A stretch of DNA of 6,379 bases from Rhodoferax sp. (GTDB lineage Bacteria > Pseudomonadota > Gammaproteobacteria > Burkholderiales > Burkholderiaceae_C), in NCBI GenBank assembly GCA_030833685.1, contig JAURGS010000145.1, positions 1 through 6,379 on the forward strand, in the 5' to 3' direction. Positions 1 through 5,390 of the stretch are shown here, one piece after another. The notes under the pieces are model-generated. The model ran no database searches. It was not told the origin of the DNA and was given only the letters and a program-made list of their open reading frames with translations. Position 1 is the stretch's first letter. Each line of letters opens with the position of its first letter. The position numbers and the translations under genes are program-made.

Positions 1-2
1 TG

Positions 3-179
3 GTGGCATCCCACCGCCTCGGGCAAGAGGTGTATTTGGGCTGGCCGTTTTGGATTGAACCGCGCGAACACGGAGCGTTCGCGAAGCAGCGCACTGCCAA
101 CGCGTGGCAGTATTCACCCAGAGGCCTGCTTTGGAACATTGGCTGCACGGTAAAACCCATGAATAGCGGATGCATCTGA
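3..179 (+). CDS. Possible C-terminal end of an unidentified protein (5' truncated by window edge)
   Basis: An open frame enters from the left edge and stops at TGA 177-179, giving 58 visible residues. The residues look protein-like, with several aromatics (LGWPFW near residues 12-17, LLWNIG near 42-47) and third codon positions mostly G or C. I recognise no family and no catalytic motif. Two other frames here, one on each strand, are also open for about 50 codons, so coding in this frame is plausible but not proven. The next gene, on the opposite strand, ends at 231, so the two would converge with about 50 bases between stops. I see no obvious terminator in that gap. Confidence 0.35.
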   Translation: MASHRLGQEVYLGWPFWIEPREHGAFAKQRTANAWQYSPRGLLWNIGCTVKPMNSGCI

Positions 180-230
180 TTTTAAAAGTGAGGCTGTTAT
201 GTCCGCCCCAAGGCAAGATTTAAAGCCGGT

Positions 231-611
231 TTATGCCTGCCAAACACCGTAGCCCAATTCACGCAGGCGAATGGCTACGTCAACCTCCAGGTACTGCGCA
301 TCTTCGTAGCTCATGGGCTGCTTCAGGTCGTCGACCAGTTCAGGCATAAGGCGCTCGCCGTATTGTTGTACAAAGCGATTGGCCTGGATGCCCGCTTTGT
401 GCTTGTCAAAGCGTGTGTCCGGGTCCTGCCCGGTCATGCCCACGTAAACACAGGGTTGACCCGGTCGATAAGCGGGGTTGGCTTTAAGGAACTTGGGCTG
501 CTCAGCGACGGCCGAATTCATCAAGACCACGTAAACATAGTGGTGCAACACAGGCATAACGGACGCGATGGGATCCTTGAATCGTACGAAGAATCTAGGC
601 ACCGAGAGCAT
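231..611 (-). CDS. GIY-YIG nuclease family protein, small single-domain
   Basis: The product resembles small stand-alone GIY-YIG domain proteins. From the ATG at 611 it has 126 residues. The first core strand is HHYVYVVL (about residues 23-30, the 'GIY' strand). The second is PCVYVGMTG (about 53-61, the 'YIG' strand). An arginine follows at about 67 in DTRFDKHK, and a glutamate in the helix AQYLEVDVA (about 109) fits the metal-binding catalytic Glu of the fold. The chain ends shortly after with GYGVWQA. The family is named for nucleases such as UvrC and homing endonucleases, but the role of these short versions is largely unknown. The start is uncertain: no good Shine-Dalgarno precedes ATG 611, ATG 557 (which sits directly before the first core strand) or TTG 632. 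ATG 557 would give the most compact domain. It lies downstream of the 71-residue gene on the same strand and may be co-transcribed with it. Confidence 0.8.
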   Translation of the reverse strand: MLSVPRFFVRFKDPIASVMPVLHHYVYVVLMNSAVAEQPKFLKANPAYRPGQPCVYVGMTGQDPDTRFDKHKAGIQANRFVQQYGERLMPELVDDLKQPMSYEDAQYLEVDVAIRLRELGYGVWQA

Positions 612-693
612 ATCAGCCCGTTGAAACGCCAACGCTCAAGTCGCCCTATGCCGACGACGATATCCGCCGCCGCCAGCGTCTGGCTGGGACCAA

Positions 694-909
694 TCAGTTT
701 TGTGGGTTGTCACTGCGGCGTTCCTGGAGCAAGTCCAGGTACGCCTTCATGGCCTCATCGGTGGAGAGCGATGAGCCATCCAGAGGTGCAAAACCATTGC
801 CAAATCGCCGACGTTCGGCCAAACCCAAAGCCAGGGCATCGGCTTGCACACGGCGCTCGGTCGGTTCATCCTGCAGCTTGTCTTCGGTTTGCTTTTGCTG
901 GTCTTGCAT
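694..909 (-). CDS. Small charged hypothetical protein (71 aa)
   Basis: This is a 71-residue, strongly hydrophilic protein. The N-terminal third is rich in Gln, Glu, Asp and Lys (MQDQQKQTEDKLQDEP). A middle stretch contains ALALGLAERRRFGNG, and the C-terminal part (STDEAMKAYLDLLQERR, about residues 49-65) looks like an amphipathic helix. It has no signal peptide, membrane segment or cysteine. I do not recognise a family. The coding call rests on the start: ATG 907-909 is preceded by a perfect GGAGG (918-922, minus strand) at 8-base spacing. It is followed on the same strand, 82 bases from its stop, by the GIY-YIG gene, so a two-gene transcript is possible. Overlapping plus-strand frames in this region lack such a start signal and look like shadows. 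Confidence 0.7.
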   Translation of the reverse strand: MQDQQKQTEDKLQDEPTERRVQADALALGLAERRRFGNGFAPLDGSSLSTDEAMKAYLDLLQERRSDNPQN

Positions 910-1159
910 GATGTGAGCCTCCGTTGGTTAAACGCTTTTCCATCTGGTCACACCCAGTCTATCGCTGCAAGAGTGCCAATCGCCCACCCAGCCCCCTGGG
1001 AATGGCCACAATTTACAAAGGCGTCACACGAGCGCAGAGCGTCAACCGATGCGGCCCGAGCAAAAAAGCTTGACCGGCCTGCCGACACAGTGGGCAGGTA
1101 CCCAGGTCAATCCCGTCTACTGCACAGAGCACCTGGCGCGTATCGATAAAATCCAAGGC
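910..1159. other. Gene-free spacer between divergent genes
   Basis: This 250-base region separates the minus-strand 71-aa gene from the plus-strand Sel1 gene and should hold promoters for both. A TTGACC at 1070-1075 could be a -35 for the Sel1 gene, but I see no good -10 at the right distance. CCTGCC (1078-1083) and GGCAGG (1093-1098) form a 6-bp inverted repeat with a 9-base loop and no T-run. Open frames crossing the spacer look non-coding. Confidence 0.5.
918..922 (-). promoter_or_regulatory. Strong Shine-Dalgarno GGAGG for the 71-aa gene
   Basis: On the minus strand GGAGG lies 8 bases upstream of the ATG at 909. It is the strongest ribosome-binding site in the left third of the window, and it decides both that the small gene is real and where it starts. 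Confidence 0.75.
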
Positions 1160-1759
1160 ATGAAACGACTTATTCCTCTCTTGCTGTCGGCAGTTTTGCT
1201 GAGTAGCTTCGCAGCGGCAGCGCTGGGTGACGACCTGGACGACGGTAACGCGGCTTTTGAAAAAAAAGATTACGCCCAGGCGCTGGCGAAATTCGAGTCT
1301 GCGGCCGCAAAGGGCAACCCGAAAGCACAGTACAACCTTGCCGTCATGCATGCGCAGGGTCTTGGTACGAGCCAGAATTTCGCCAAGGCGGAGAAGTTGT
1401 TTGAAGCTGCAGCGACATCAGACTTTGCGCAAGCGCAAATCGCTTTGGGTCTGATGTACAGCGAAGGCAGAGGTGTCGCAAAAGATGATGCCAAAGCCAT
1501 GCACTGGTATCGCAAGGCAGCGCAGCAGGGCAATGCCTGGGCCCAATTTGGTCTGGGCTCTATGTACTACGCGGGCCGTGGCGGTAGCAACGACCATGTT
1601 CGCGCACACATGTGGCTGAGTCTGGCGGCGCAGGCAGGCTTGGCAGACGCCGCTGACGGACGCGACCTGGTGGCAGAGGGCATGAGTGCCGATCAAGTCA
1701 AAGCCGCACTCCAACTGGCCAAAGATTGCCAGGCCCAGGCTCTCAAGAGCTGCAATTGA
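1160..1759 (+). CDS. Secreted Sel1-repeat (TPR-like) protein
   Basis: This is a 199-residue exported protein built of Sel1-like repeats, which are helix-turn-helix units used for protein-protein contacts. Residues 1 to about 23 form a signal peptide (MKR, then a Leu/Ala-rich core ending AAAALG). Residues 24-52 form a first helical pair (DDGNAAFEKKDYAQALAKF). Three Sel1 repeats follow, at about 53-87 (AQYNLAVMHAQGLG), 88-123 (AQIALGLMYSEGRGV) and 124-164 (AQFGLGSMYYAGRGG, MWLSLAAQ). The tail carries two cysteines (190 and 198) that could form a disulfide in the periplasm. ATG 1160 was chosen because it starts the signal peptide; an upstream in-frame start at 1049 would bury it behind 37 residues of non-signal sequence. 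The ribosome site is weak (AAGG only one base from the ATG). Sel1 proteins are usually adaptors or regulators, and no specific partner can be inferred here. Confidence 0.9.
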   Translation: MKRLIPLLLSAVLLSSFAAAALGDDLDDGNAAFEKKDYAQALAKFESAAAKGNPKAQYNLAVMHAQGLGTSQNFAKAEKLFEAAATSDFAQAQIALGLMYSEGRGVAKDDAKAMHWYRKAAQQGNAWAQFGLGSMYYAGRGGSNDHVRAHMWLSLAAQAGLADAADGRDLVAEGMSADQVKAALQLAKDCQAQALKSCN

Positions 1760-1822
1760 AACCGGCTATTTCGCGCACAACCCAGCGCCAGGCGTGATTG
1801 CATCCAAAGTCGTTTCGCCACG

Positions 1823-2284
1823 ATGAGTCAGCCACAAAACAACTTTGAAGTTAAAGCGCCGACCGCGGTCACGTGGCTCGGCTATGGTGGCCTGATTCCG
1901 TTTCTTGCCTTGGCAGCAGTGTGCGTACTCGGTATCCAGCCCATTGCCATCTTTCGCACAGCGCTGATCGGCTATGGCGCTGTGATTCTGAGTTTTGTGG
2001 GCGCCCTGCACTGGGCATTTGCCATGACACATCCAGGGCTTTCAGATGCACAACGCCAAAACCTTTACGTATGGAGCGTCGTTCCCGCCCTTTTGGCGTG
2101 GCCCAGCCTACTGCTGCCGATGCAACTGGCTGTGCCTCTTTTAATTCTGGGCTTTGCTGCGCATTATTGGCAGGATCAGCGCTTGGCACGCCACGCACAG
2201 ATCGCCGCTTGGTATCTGCCAATGCGGTGGCGCTTGAGTAGCCTGGCCATCATCTCCTTGGGCGCGGCTGCGGTATTTGCCTGA
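1823..2284 (+). CDS. DUF3429 family integral membrane protein
   Basis: This 153-residue membrane protein matches the DUF3429 pattern. A short N-terminal tail precedes WLGYGGLIPF. The signature YGAVILSFVGALHW (about 51-64) is followed by a polar loop, and a C-terminal segment contains WYLPMRWRLS (about 130-139). Hydrophobic segments lie at roughly 18-36, 46-68, 82-98, 100-115 and 137-152, suggesting four or five membrane spans in the inner membrane. The function of the family is not established. It follows the Sel1 gene by 63 bases on the same strand with no terminator that I can see between them, so read-through is likely. The ribosome site before ATG 1823 is poor, but the first hydrophobic segment begins about 15 residues later, as expected for the family. 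Confidence 0.85.
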   Translation: MSQPQNNFEVKAPTAVTWLGYGGLIPFLALAAVCVLGIQPIAIFRTALIGYGAVILSFVGALHWAFAMTHPGLSDAQRQNLYVWSVVPALLAWPSLLLPMQLAVPLLILGFAAHYWQDQRLARHAQIAAWYLPMRWRLSSLAIISLGAAAVFA

Positions 2285-2371
2285 CCCTGAGCCAACACGC
2301 TACCGCGCAGGCTGCACTATGGCAGGCGCCGCGCTCTATTTGCTCACCTTTCTTGAAGCGCAGTGCCTCAT

Positions 2372-2392
2372 CCTATTAGGGTAAATCCTAGG
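2372..2392. promoter_or_regulatory. Cluster of CCTA/TAGG half-sites, candidate operator upstream of fccAB
   Basis: Within 21 bases there are two CCTA and two TAGG half-sites. CCTA-T-TAGG (2372-2380) is a perfect inverted repeat around one base. TAGG-GTAAAT-CCTA (2377-2390) is a second inverted repeat with a 6-base spacer. CCTAGG (2387-2392) is a third palindrome. The cluster lies about 150 bases before the cytochrome start in an otherwise gene-free spacer, so it may bind a regulator of the sulfide dehydrogenase operon. The regulator cannot be named from sequence. Confidence 0.35.
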
Positions 2393-2490
2393 TTCTTGGG
2401 TACCACAGCCAGGCCGGATGCGCGCAAAATGGCCCTGCACGAGTAAAGCGAAAGGCATCGACCCAGTCGGTTATCTCGTTTTGTTGTGCC

Positions 2491-2509
2491 AGCGCTGAAG
2501 CCCAGCGCT
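2491..2509. repeat. AGCGCT pair separated by 7 bases in the fccAB leader
   Basis: The palindrome AGCGCT occurs at 2491-2496 and again at 2504-2509. Because each copy is self-complementary, the pair can be read as a direct repeat or as a 6-bp stem with a 7-base loop. It sits 34 bases upstream of the cytochrome start codon. It has no T-run and so is not a terminator. It could be an operator, a leader hairpin or chance. Confidence 0.25.
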
Positions 2510-2529
2510 TTACCTGTCAAACATGTTCT

Positions 2530-2535
2530 AGGAGA
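2530..2535 (+). promoter_or_regulatory. Shine-Dalgarno AGGAGA deciding the cytochrome start
   Basis: AGGAGA lies 7 bases before ATG 2543, and a clean signal peptide follows directly. This favours ATG 2543 over an in-frame GTG at 2486, which would add 19 residues in front of the signal peptide. Confidence 0.75.
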
Positions 2536-2542
2536 CCTTTTG

Positions 2543-2845
2543 ATGAAACGCATTTGGAGATCAATCGTTCCAGCGTTGCTCTGCCTCGGCGCTGTCAGTG
2601 CCCAGGCTCAGGTATCGCAGGTTAGCGTTTGGGCGGCAGCCTGCGCCAATTGCCATGGCACCGATGGGCGCGCCCAGGCCGGCAACGCCGCGCTGGCTGG
2701 CCAGTCCAAGAACGAGTTGGTGCTGAAATTACAAGACTTCAAGAATGGTCGCCGTCCGGCCACCATCATGCATCAGATCAGCAAAGGCTACAGCGACGAA
2801 CAGCTTGAGCAAATCGCGGGCTACTTCGCTGCCCAGAAACCTTAA
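2543..2845 (+). CDS. fccA: Monohaem cytochrome c, electron-accepting subunit of flavocytochrome c sulfide dehydrogenase
   Basis: This is a 100-residue periplasmic class I cytochrome c. Residues 1-22 are a Sec signal peptide (MKRIWR, hydrophobic core, cleavage likely after AQA). The haem c site is CANCH at 34-38. Met76 in ATIMHQ is the likely distal iron ligand. The C-terminal helix GYSDEQLEQIAGYFAAQ (about 82-98) is typical of these small cytochromes. The gene for the FAD subunit begins 12 bases after its stop and its Shine-Dalgarno overlaps this stop codon, so the two are surely co-transcribed and probably form a complex. In the family the flavoprotein oxidises sulfide and passes electrons to this haem, then onward to soluble carriers or an oxidase. 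The best-known purple sulfur bacterial partner has two haems; this one has one and is about half that size. It could equally be called SoxE-like. Confidence 0.9.
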   Translation: MKRIWRSIVPALLCLGAVSAQAQVSQVSVWAAACANCHGTDGRAQAGNAALAGQSKNELVLKLQDFKNGRRPATIMHQISKGYSDEQLEQIAGYFAAQKP

Positions 2846-2850
2846 GGAGA
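2844..2850 (+). promoter_or_regulatory. Shine-Dalgarno AAGGAGA for fccB, overlapping the fccA stop
   Basis: AAGGAGA begins inside the TAA stop (2843-2845) of the cytochrome gene and lies 7 bases before ATG 2858. The arrangement indicates translational coupling of the two subunits. Confidence 0.8.
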
Positions 2851-2857
2851 TCCAACC

Positions 2858-4141
2858 ATGCAAAGACGTCAATTTGTTCAAACGGTTGCGGCTGGCTCCG
2901 CTCTGAGTTCTCTGGGTTTCATCACCGGCTGCGCCACCCCTTCTGGTGGCTCTGGCCCGCACGTGGTGGTCATCGGTGGTGGCTTTGCGGGCTCCACGGC
3001 CGCAAAGTACGTGCGCAAGTTTTCCGATGGTGCAATCCGTGTGACCCTGATCGAACCCAATCCGGCGTTTGTGTCATGCCCTATTTCAAACCTGGTGCTC
3101 AACGGCGCTAAGTCAATCGGTGATATCACCACGTCCTACGACAACCTGGCGCGCCGCCATGGTGTCAACGTGGTGCAAGCCACCGTTGCCAGCATCGACG
3201 CCGACAAGCGCATGGTGACGCTGACAGACGGCAAGTCACTGTCGTACGACCGCCTGATTGTTTCGCCCGGCATTGACTTCATGTATGAGGGCATACCTGG
3301 CCTGAACAACGCTGCCGCGCAAGCCACCGTGTTGCACGCGTGGAAAGCTGGCGCACAGACCGTCGCGCTGCGCAAGCAGTTGGAGGCGATGCCCGATGGC
3401 GGCGTGTTCGCCCTGGCCATCCCGCGCGCACCATACCGCTGCCCGCCTGGTCCTTACGAGCGGGCCTGCATGGTTGCCGATTACTTCAAGCGGTCCAAGC
3501 CAAAGAGCAAGGTCGTGATTCTGGATGCCAACGACGACATCCAGTCGAAGAAAGGCCTTTTCATGAAGGCCTGGTCACAGCACTACGCTGGCATGATCGA
3601 ATACCGCCCCAAGCACCGCGTGGTGGATGTGGATGTGAAAAACAGCACCTTGAAGTTCGAATTCAATGATGACTTCAAGGCGGCCGTTCTGAACGTTATT
3701 CCGGAAATGCGCGCGGGCTCGATCGCGGTCAAGGCTGGGCTGGCCACCGCGAACAAGCGTTGGTGCGAGGTGGACTTCCTGACCTATGAGTCCAAAGCAG
3801 CGAAGAATGTGCATGTGTTGGGTGACTCGATACAGACCGCCCCTGGCATGCCCAAGTCCGGACACATGGCCAACCAGCACGGCAAAACCTGTGCGGCAGC
3901 TGTGGTGTCTTTGCTGATGGGCAAAGCGCCACCGCAAATGCCGATCTTTGCCAACACCTGCTACAGCTTTGTGACGCCTAGGGATGTGGTCCATGTGGCC
4001 AGCGTTCACCGCTATGACAACGATAAAAAGACCATGCTCACAGTGCCAGGCTCTGGCGGCGTCTCGACCCAAGCCAGCGACCTGGAGGGCAATTACGCTA
4101 TGGGCTGGGCACGCAACATCTGGGCTGACATGCTGGCCTAA
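2858..4141 (+). CDS. fccB: Flavocytochrome c sulfide dehydrogenase, FAD subunit (FccB/SoxF family)
   Basis: This 427-residue periplasmic flavoprotein oxidises sulfide to sulfur or polysulfide. The N-terminus is a Tat signal (RRQFVQ at 3-8, then a hydrophobic stretch). It ends in FITGC, so Cys25 could be a lipidated cysteine. The dinucleotide-binding motif is VVVIGGGFAG (36-45), and the second FAD contact is VHVLGDS (318-324). From memory of the Allochromatium vinosum enzyme, three key cysteines align. Cys74 in FVSCPISN matches the residue covalently linked to FAD. Cys195 in YRCPPGPYERA and Cys368 in ANTCYSF match the redox-active disulfide, and the spacings agree (about 121 and 173 residues against 119 and 176). 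The C-terminal part (about 355-427) fits the FCSD flavin-binding domain. A GMPKSGHMANQHGK stretch (330-343) is also characteristic. It is co-transcribed with the cytochrome upstream and ends just before a hairpin terminator. No sox genes are visible nearby. Confidence 0.95.
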   Translation: MQRRQFVQTVAAGSALSSLGFITGCATPSGGSGPHVVVIGGGFAGSTAAKYVRKFSDGAIRVTLIEPNPAFVSCPISNLVLNGAKSIGDITTSYDNLARRHGVNVVQATVASIDADKRMVTLTDGKSLSYDRLIVSPGIDFMYEGIPGLNNAAAQATVLHAWKAGAQTVALRKQLEAMPDGGVFALAIPRAPYRCPPGPYERACMVADYFKRSKPKSKVVILDANDDIQSKKGLFMKAWSQHYAGMIEYRPKHRVVDVDVKNSTLKFEFNDDFKAAVLNVIPEMRAGSIAVKAGLATANKRWCEVDFLTYESKAAKNVHVLGDSIQTAPGMPKSGHMANQHGKTCAAAVVSLLMGKAPPQMPIFANTCYSFVTPRDVVHVASVHRYDNDKKTMLTVPGSGGVSTQASDLEGNYAMGWARNIWADMLA

Positions 4142-4159
4142 ACTGTTGTCGCCCTTACC

Positions 4160-4189
4160 AAAAACCCCGGCCAAAGGCCGGGGTTTTTT
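4160..4189. terminator. Bidirectional intrinsic terminator between fccB and the glycosyltransferase gene
   Basis: CCCCGGCC (4165-4172), loop AAA, GGCCGGGG (4176-4183) forms a perfect 8-bp GC stem. It is flanked by an A-run on the left (4160-4164) and six T on the right (4184-4189), so it has a U-tract in both directions. It starts 18 bases after the fccB stop and lies 22 bases beyond the stop of the converging minus-strand gene, so one hairpin can end both transcripts. Confidence 0.93.
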
Positions 4190-4210
4190 ATGGGCACCCA
4201 GTGTTTTTGA

Positions 4211-4852
4211 TCAGGCTGGCTTACGGCTTAAATCGACCGTACGGAATTCATCCCAGGCCATCACTTCGCGCCCAAAGGCCTTGATGCGCTGGCACAAGTC
4301 CTGTTGCGACTGCAGCTCCTCAAGATGCTCGTCAAAACCACCAATCTCCAACAACACACCCTTGGATACCAACAGCGGAACACCATGGCCAACGCCGTTT
4401 TCGAAGGCTAACGCGCCGCCACTGTGGCCCGTGGGCGAATTGGACCCCACTGAATTGACGTGGTGCTCGAACAGCCTGCCGTAAAACAAACTGCAACGCG
4501 GGTATTGCACCACCATGTCTAGGCATTTGAGCAGCGACCCGTGCGCAAGCAAAGTGTCAGCGCTGAGAAACAAAAGGCTGCGGCTGCGCGCCAGATTGGC
4601 CCCCAAGTTGTAACTTTGCGGTGGGTTGAGCTCCAGCGCACTGGGCACTAGCCGCACCGAAGGAAACTGTTGAATGACACTGCGCAAATCGCCCTCTGCG
4701 CTTGCGCTGTCGACCACAATCACCTCCACAGCGGCTTGGTGGCGAATGGACTCGATTTCCATCTGCAACACGCTCACCAGGGCTTCGACCTGGTTACCCG
4801 ACTGTTCAGTGTTGTGACGCTTGTCACTTCGAATGATGATCGACAAGTCCAT
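4211..4852 (-). CDS. Glycosyltransferase family 2-like protein (GT-A fold)
   Basis: This is a 213-residue cytoplasmic protein resembling small family-2 glycosyltransferases, which transfer sugar from a nucleotide-sugar donor. The N-terminal strand MDLSIIIRS is followed by VEVIVVDSAS (about 42-51), the usual nucleotide-binding Asp region. NLGANLARSRSLLFLSADT (82-100) matches the N-x-G...A.G..LLFLDAD block, here with Ser-Ala-Asp in place of the first Asp of the metal-binding motif. LLEIGGFDE (167-175) and the following LQSQQDLCQRIKAFG (180-194) match the acceptor-site region. It has no membrane segment. ATG 4852 is chosen because GGAGAGGA (4860-4867) lies 7 bases upstream; a TTG at 4891 would add 13 residues without a better signal. 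It stands alone, converging with fccB and divergent from the DUF302 gene, with no polysaccharide cluster visible. The sugar and acceptor cannot be inferred. Confidence 0.82.
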   Translation of the reverse strand: MDLSIIIRSDKRHNTEQSGNQVEALVSVLQMEIESIRHQAAVEVIVVDSASAEGDLRSVIQQFPSVRLVPSALELNPPQSYNLGANLARSRSLLFLSADTLLAHGSLLKCLDMVVQYPRCSLFYGRLFEHHVNSVGSNSPTGHSGGALAFENGVGHGVPLLVSKGVLLEIGGFDEHLEELQSQQDLCQRIKAFGREVMAWDEFRTVDLSRKPA

Positions 4853-4859
4853 CGTAGCG

Positions 4860-4867
4860 TCCTCTCC
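4860..4867 (-). promoter_or_regulatory. Shine-Dalgarno GGAGAGGA for the glycosyltransferase gene
   Basis: On the minus strand GGAGAGGA is 7 bases upstream of ATG 4852. It supports this start over the upstream TTG at 4891. Confidence 0.65.
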
Positions 4868-4919
4868 AACATTCGGCACGCCCGGTGCCAAGCAGACTTT
4901 ATTATGCTTTGGAGGCGTC

Positions 4920-4944
4920 CGCTCAGCGCGGCTGACTCTGAGCG
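4920..4944. promoter_or_regulatory. 7-bp inverted repeat next to the DUF302 promoter, candidate operator
   Basis: CGCTCAG (4920-4926) and CTGAGCG (4938-4944) are exact inverted copies around an 11-base spacer. The right arm ends one base before the proposed -35 element at 4946. The position between two divergent genes suits a regulator-binding site, but a chance repeat cannot be excluded. Confidence 0.3.
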
Positions 4945-4945
4945 C

Positions 4946-4973
4946 ATGACACTTTAAGCCTATGAGGTATAAC
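4946..4973 (+). promoter_or_regulatory. Sigma-70-like promoter for the DUF302 gene
   Basis: ATGACA (4946-4951, five of six matches to TTGACA) and TATAAC (4968-4973, five of six matches to TATAAT) are separated by 16 bases. Transcription would begin near 4980, leaving a leader of about 27 bases that holds AAGGA (4996-5000) before ATG 5007. Confidence 0.6.
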
Positions 4974-5006
4974 CCGCCTATCGTAAAAACCTATTAAGGA
5001 CTTGAA

Positions 5007-5390
5007 ATGTATTACGTGGTTGAAACCCAGAAAAATTTTGATCAGGCCTGTGATGATCTTGACGCAGCGGTCAAGCGCAACGGCTTTGGCGTGCTGCATG
5101 TCCACGACATCGGCGCAACGCTTCGCAGCAAAGGCGTTGATTTCGACAAACAATGTCGTGTTTTCGAAGTCTGCAACCCCAAACAAGCCGCCAAGGTCAT
5201 GGCCTCCGACATGCAGTTGAACATGGCGCTGCCCTGTCGAATTTCGGTTTACACCGAAAACGGGCAGACCAAAATTGGCATGATTCGCCCCAGACAAATG
5301 CTAGCGATGCTGTCGCCAGACCCCGCACTGGCAGCTATTGCGGCAGAGGTCGAAACCCAGACCATGCAGATGATTGACGAATCGCGCTGA
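5007..5390 (+). CDS. DUF302 domain protein
   Basis: This 127-residue soluble protein has the DUF302 fold signature. It starts directly with the first strand (MYYVVETQKNFDQACDDL), then GFGVLHVHDIGATLRSKG (26-43). The strongly conserved CRVFEVCNPKQA block follows at 50-61, and LPCRISVY at 75-82 ends the core. The C-terminal helical tail runs through AAIAAEVETQTMQMIDE. Three cysteines (50, 56, 77) fall in the conserved motifs. There is no signal peptide, so it is probably cytoplasmic. The biochemical function of the family is not established. ATG 5007 is supported by AAGGA six bases upstream and by the promoter at 4946-4973. It appears to be a single-gene transcript, and no clear intrinsic terminator follows it. 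Confidence 0.9.
   Translation: MYYVVETQKNFDQACDDLDAAVKRNGFGVLHVHDIGATLRSKGVDFDKQCRVFEVCNPKQAAKVMASDMQLNMALPCRISVYTENGQTKIGMIRPRQMLAMLSPDPALAAIAAEVETQTMQMIDESR

Larger units (their letters stand above)
2285..2542. other. Gene-free spacer upstream of the fcc operon
   Basis: This 258-base spacer contains the CCTA/TAGG cluster (2372-2392), the AGCGCT pair (2491-2509), an AACATGTT palindrome (2520-2527) and the fccA ribosome site. I could not identify a convincing sigma-70 promoter. A 61-codon minus-strand frame spanning 2368-2553 has no supporting features. Confidence 0.5.

Noticed and set aside
363..911. 182-codon plus-strand open frame
   Set aside because: It lies opposite the GIY-YIG and 71-aa genes, which have a recognisable fold and a strong ribosome site respectively. 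The translated sequence is rich in Arg, His, Pro and Ser with no domain, as expected for an antisense shadow.
1049..1159. Upstream ATG start for the Sel1-repeat protein
   Set aside because: It adds 37 residues before a signal peptide that begins naturally at ATG 1160. The leader stretch has no hydrophobic or conserved character.
2486..2542. Upstream GTG start for the cytochrome
   Set aside because: It would place 19 residues in front of a clean signal peptide. ATG 2543 has a good Shine-Dalgarno at the right distance.
3575..4174. 199-codon minus-strand open frame inside fccB
   Set aside because: It is fully antisense to the unmistakable FccB coding sequence, runs through the terminator region, and has a His/Arg/Gly-rich composition with no motif.
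4901..4906. CATAAT (minus strand) as a -10 element for the glycosyltransferase gene
   Set aside because: It matches five of six bases, but no acceptable -35 lies 16-18 bases further upstream, so I do not list it as a promoter.
4923..5297. 124-codon minus-strand open frame opposite the DUF302 gene
   Set aside because: It is antisense to the conserved DUF302 motifs and has no ribosome site or family resemblance.
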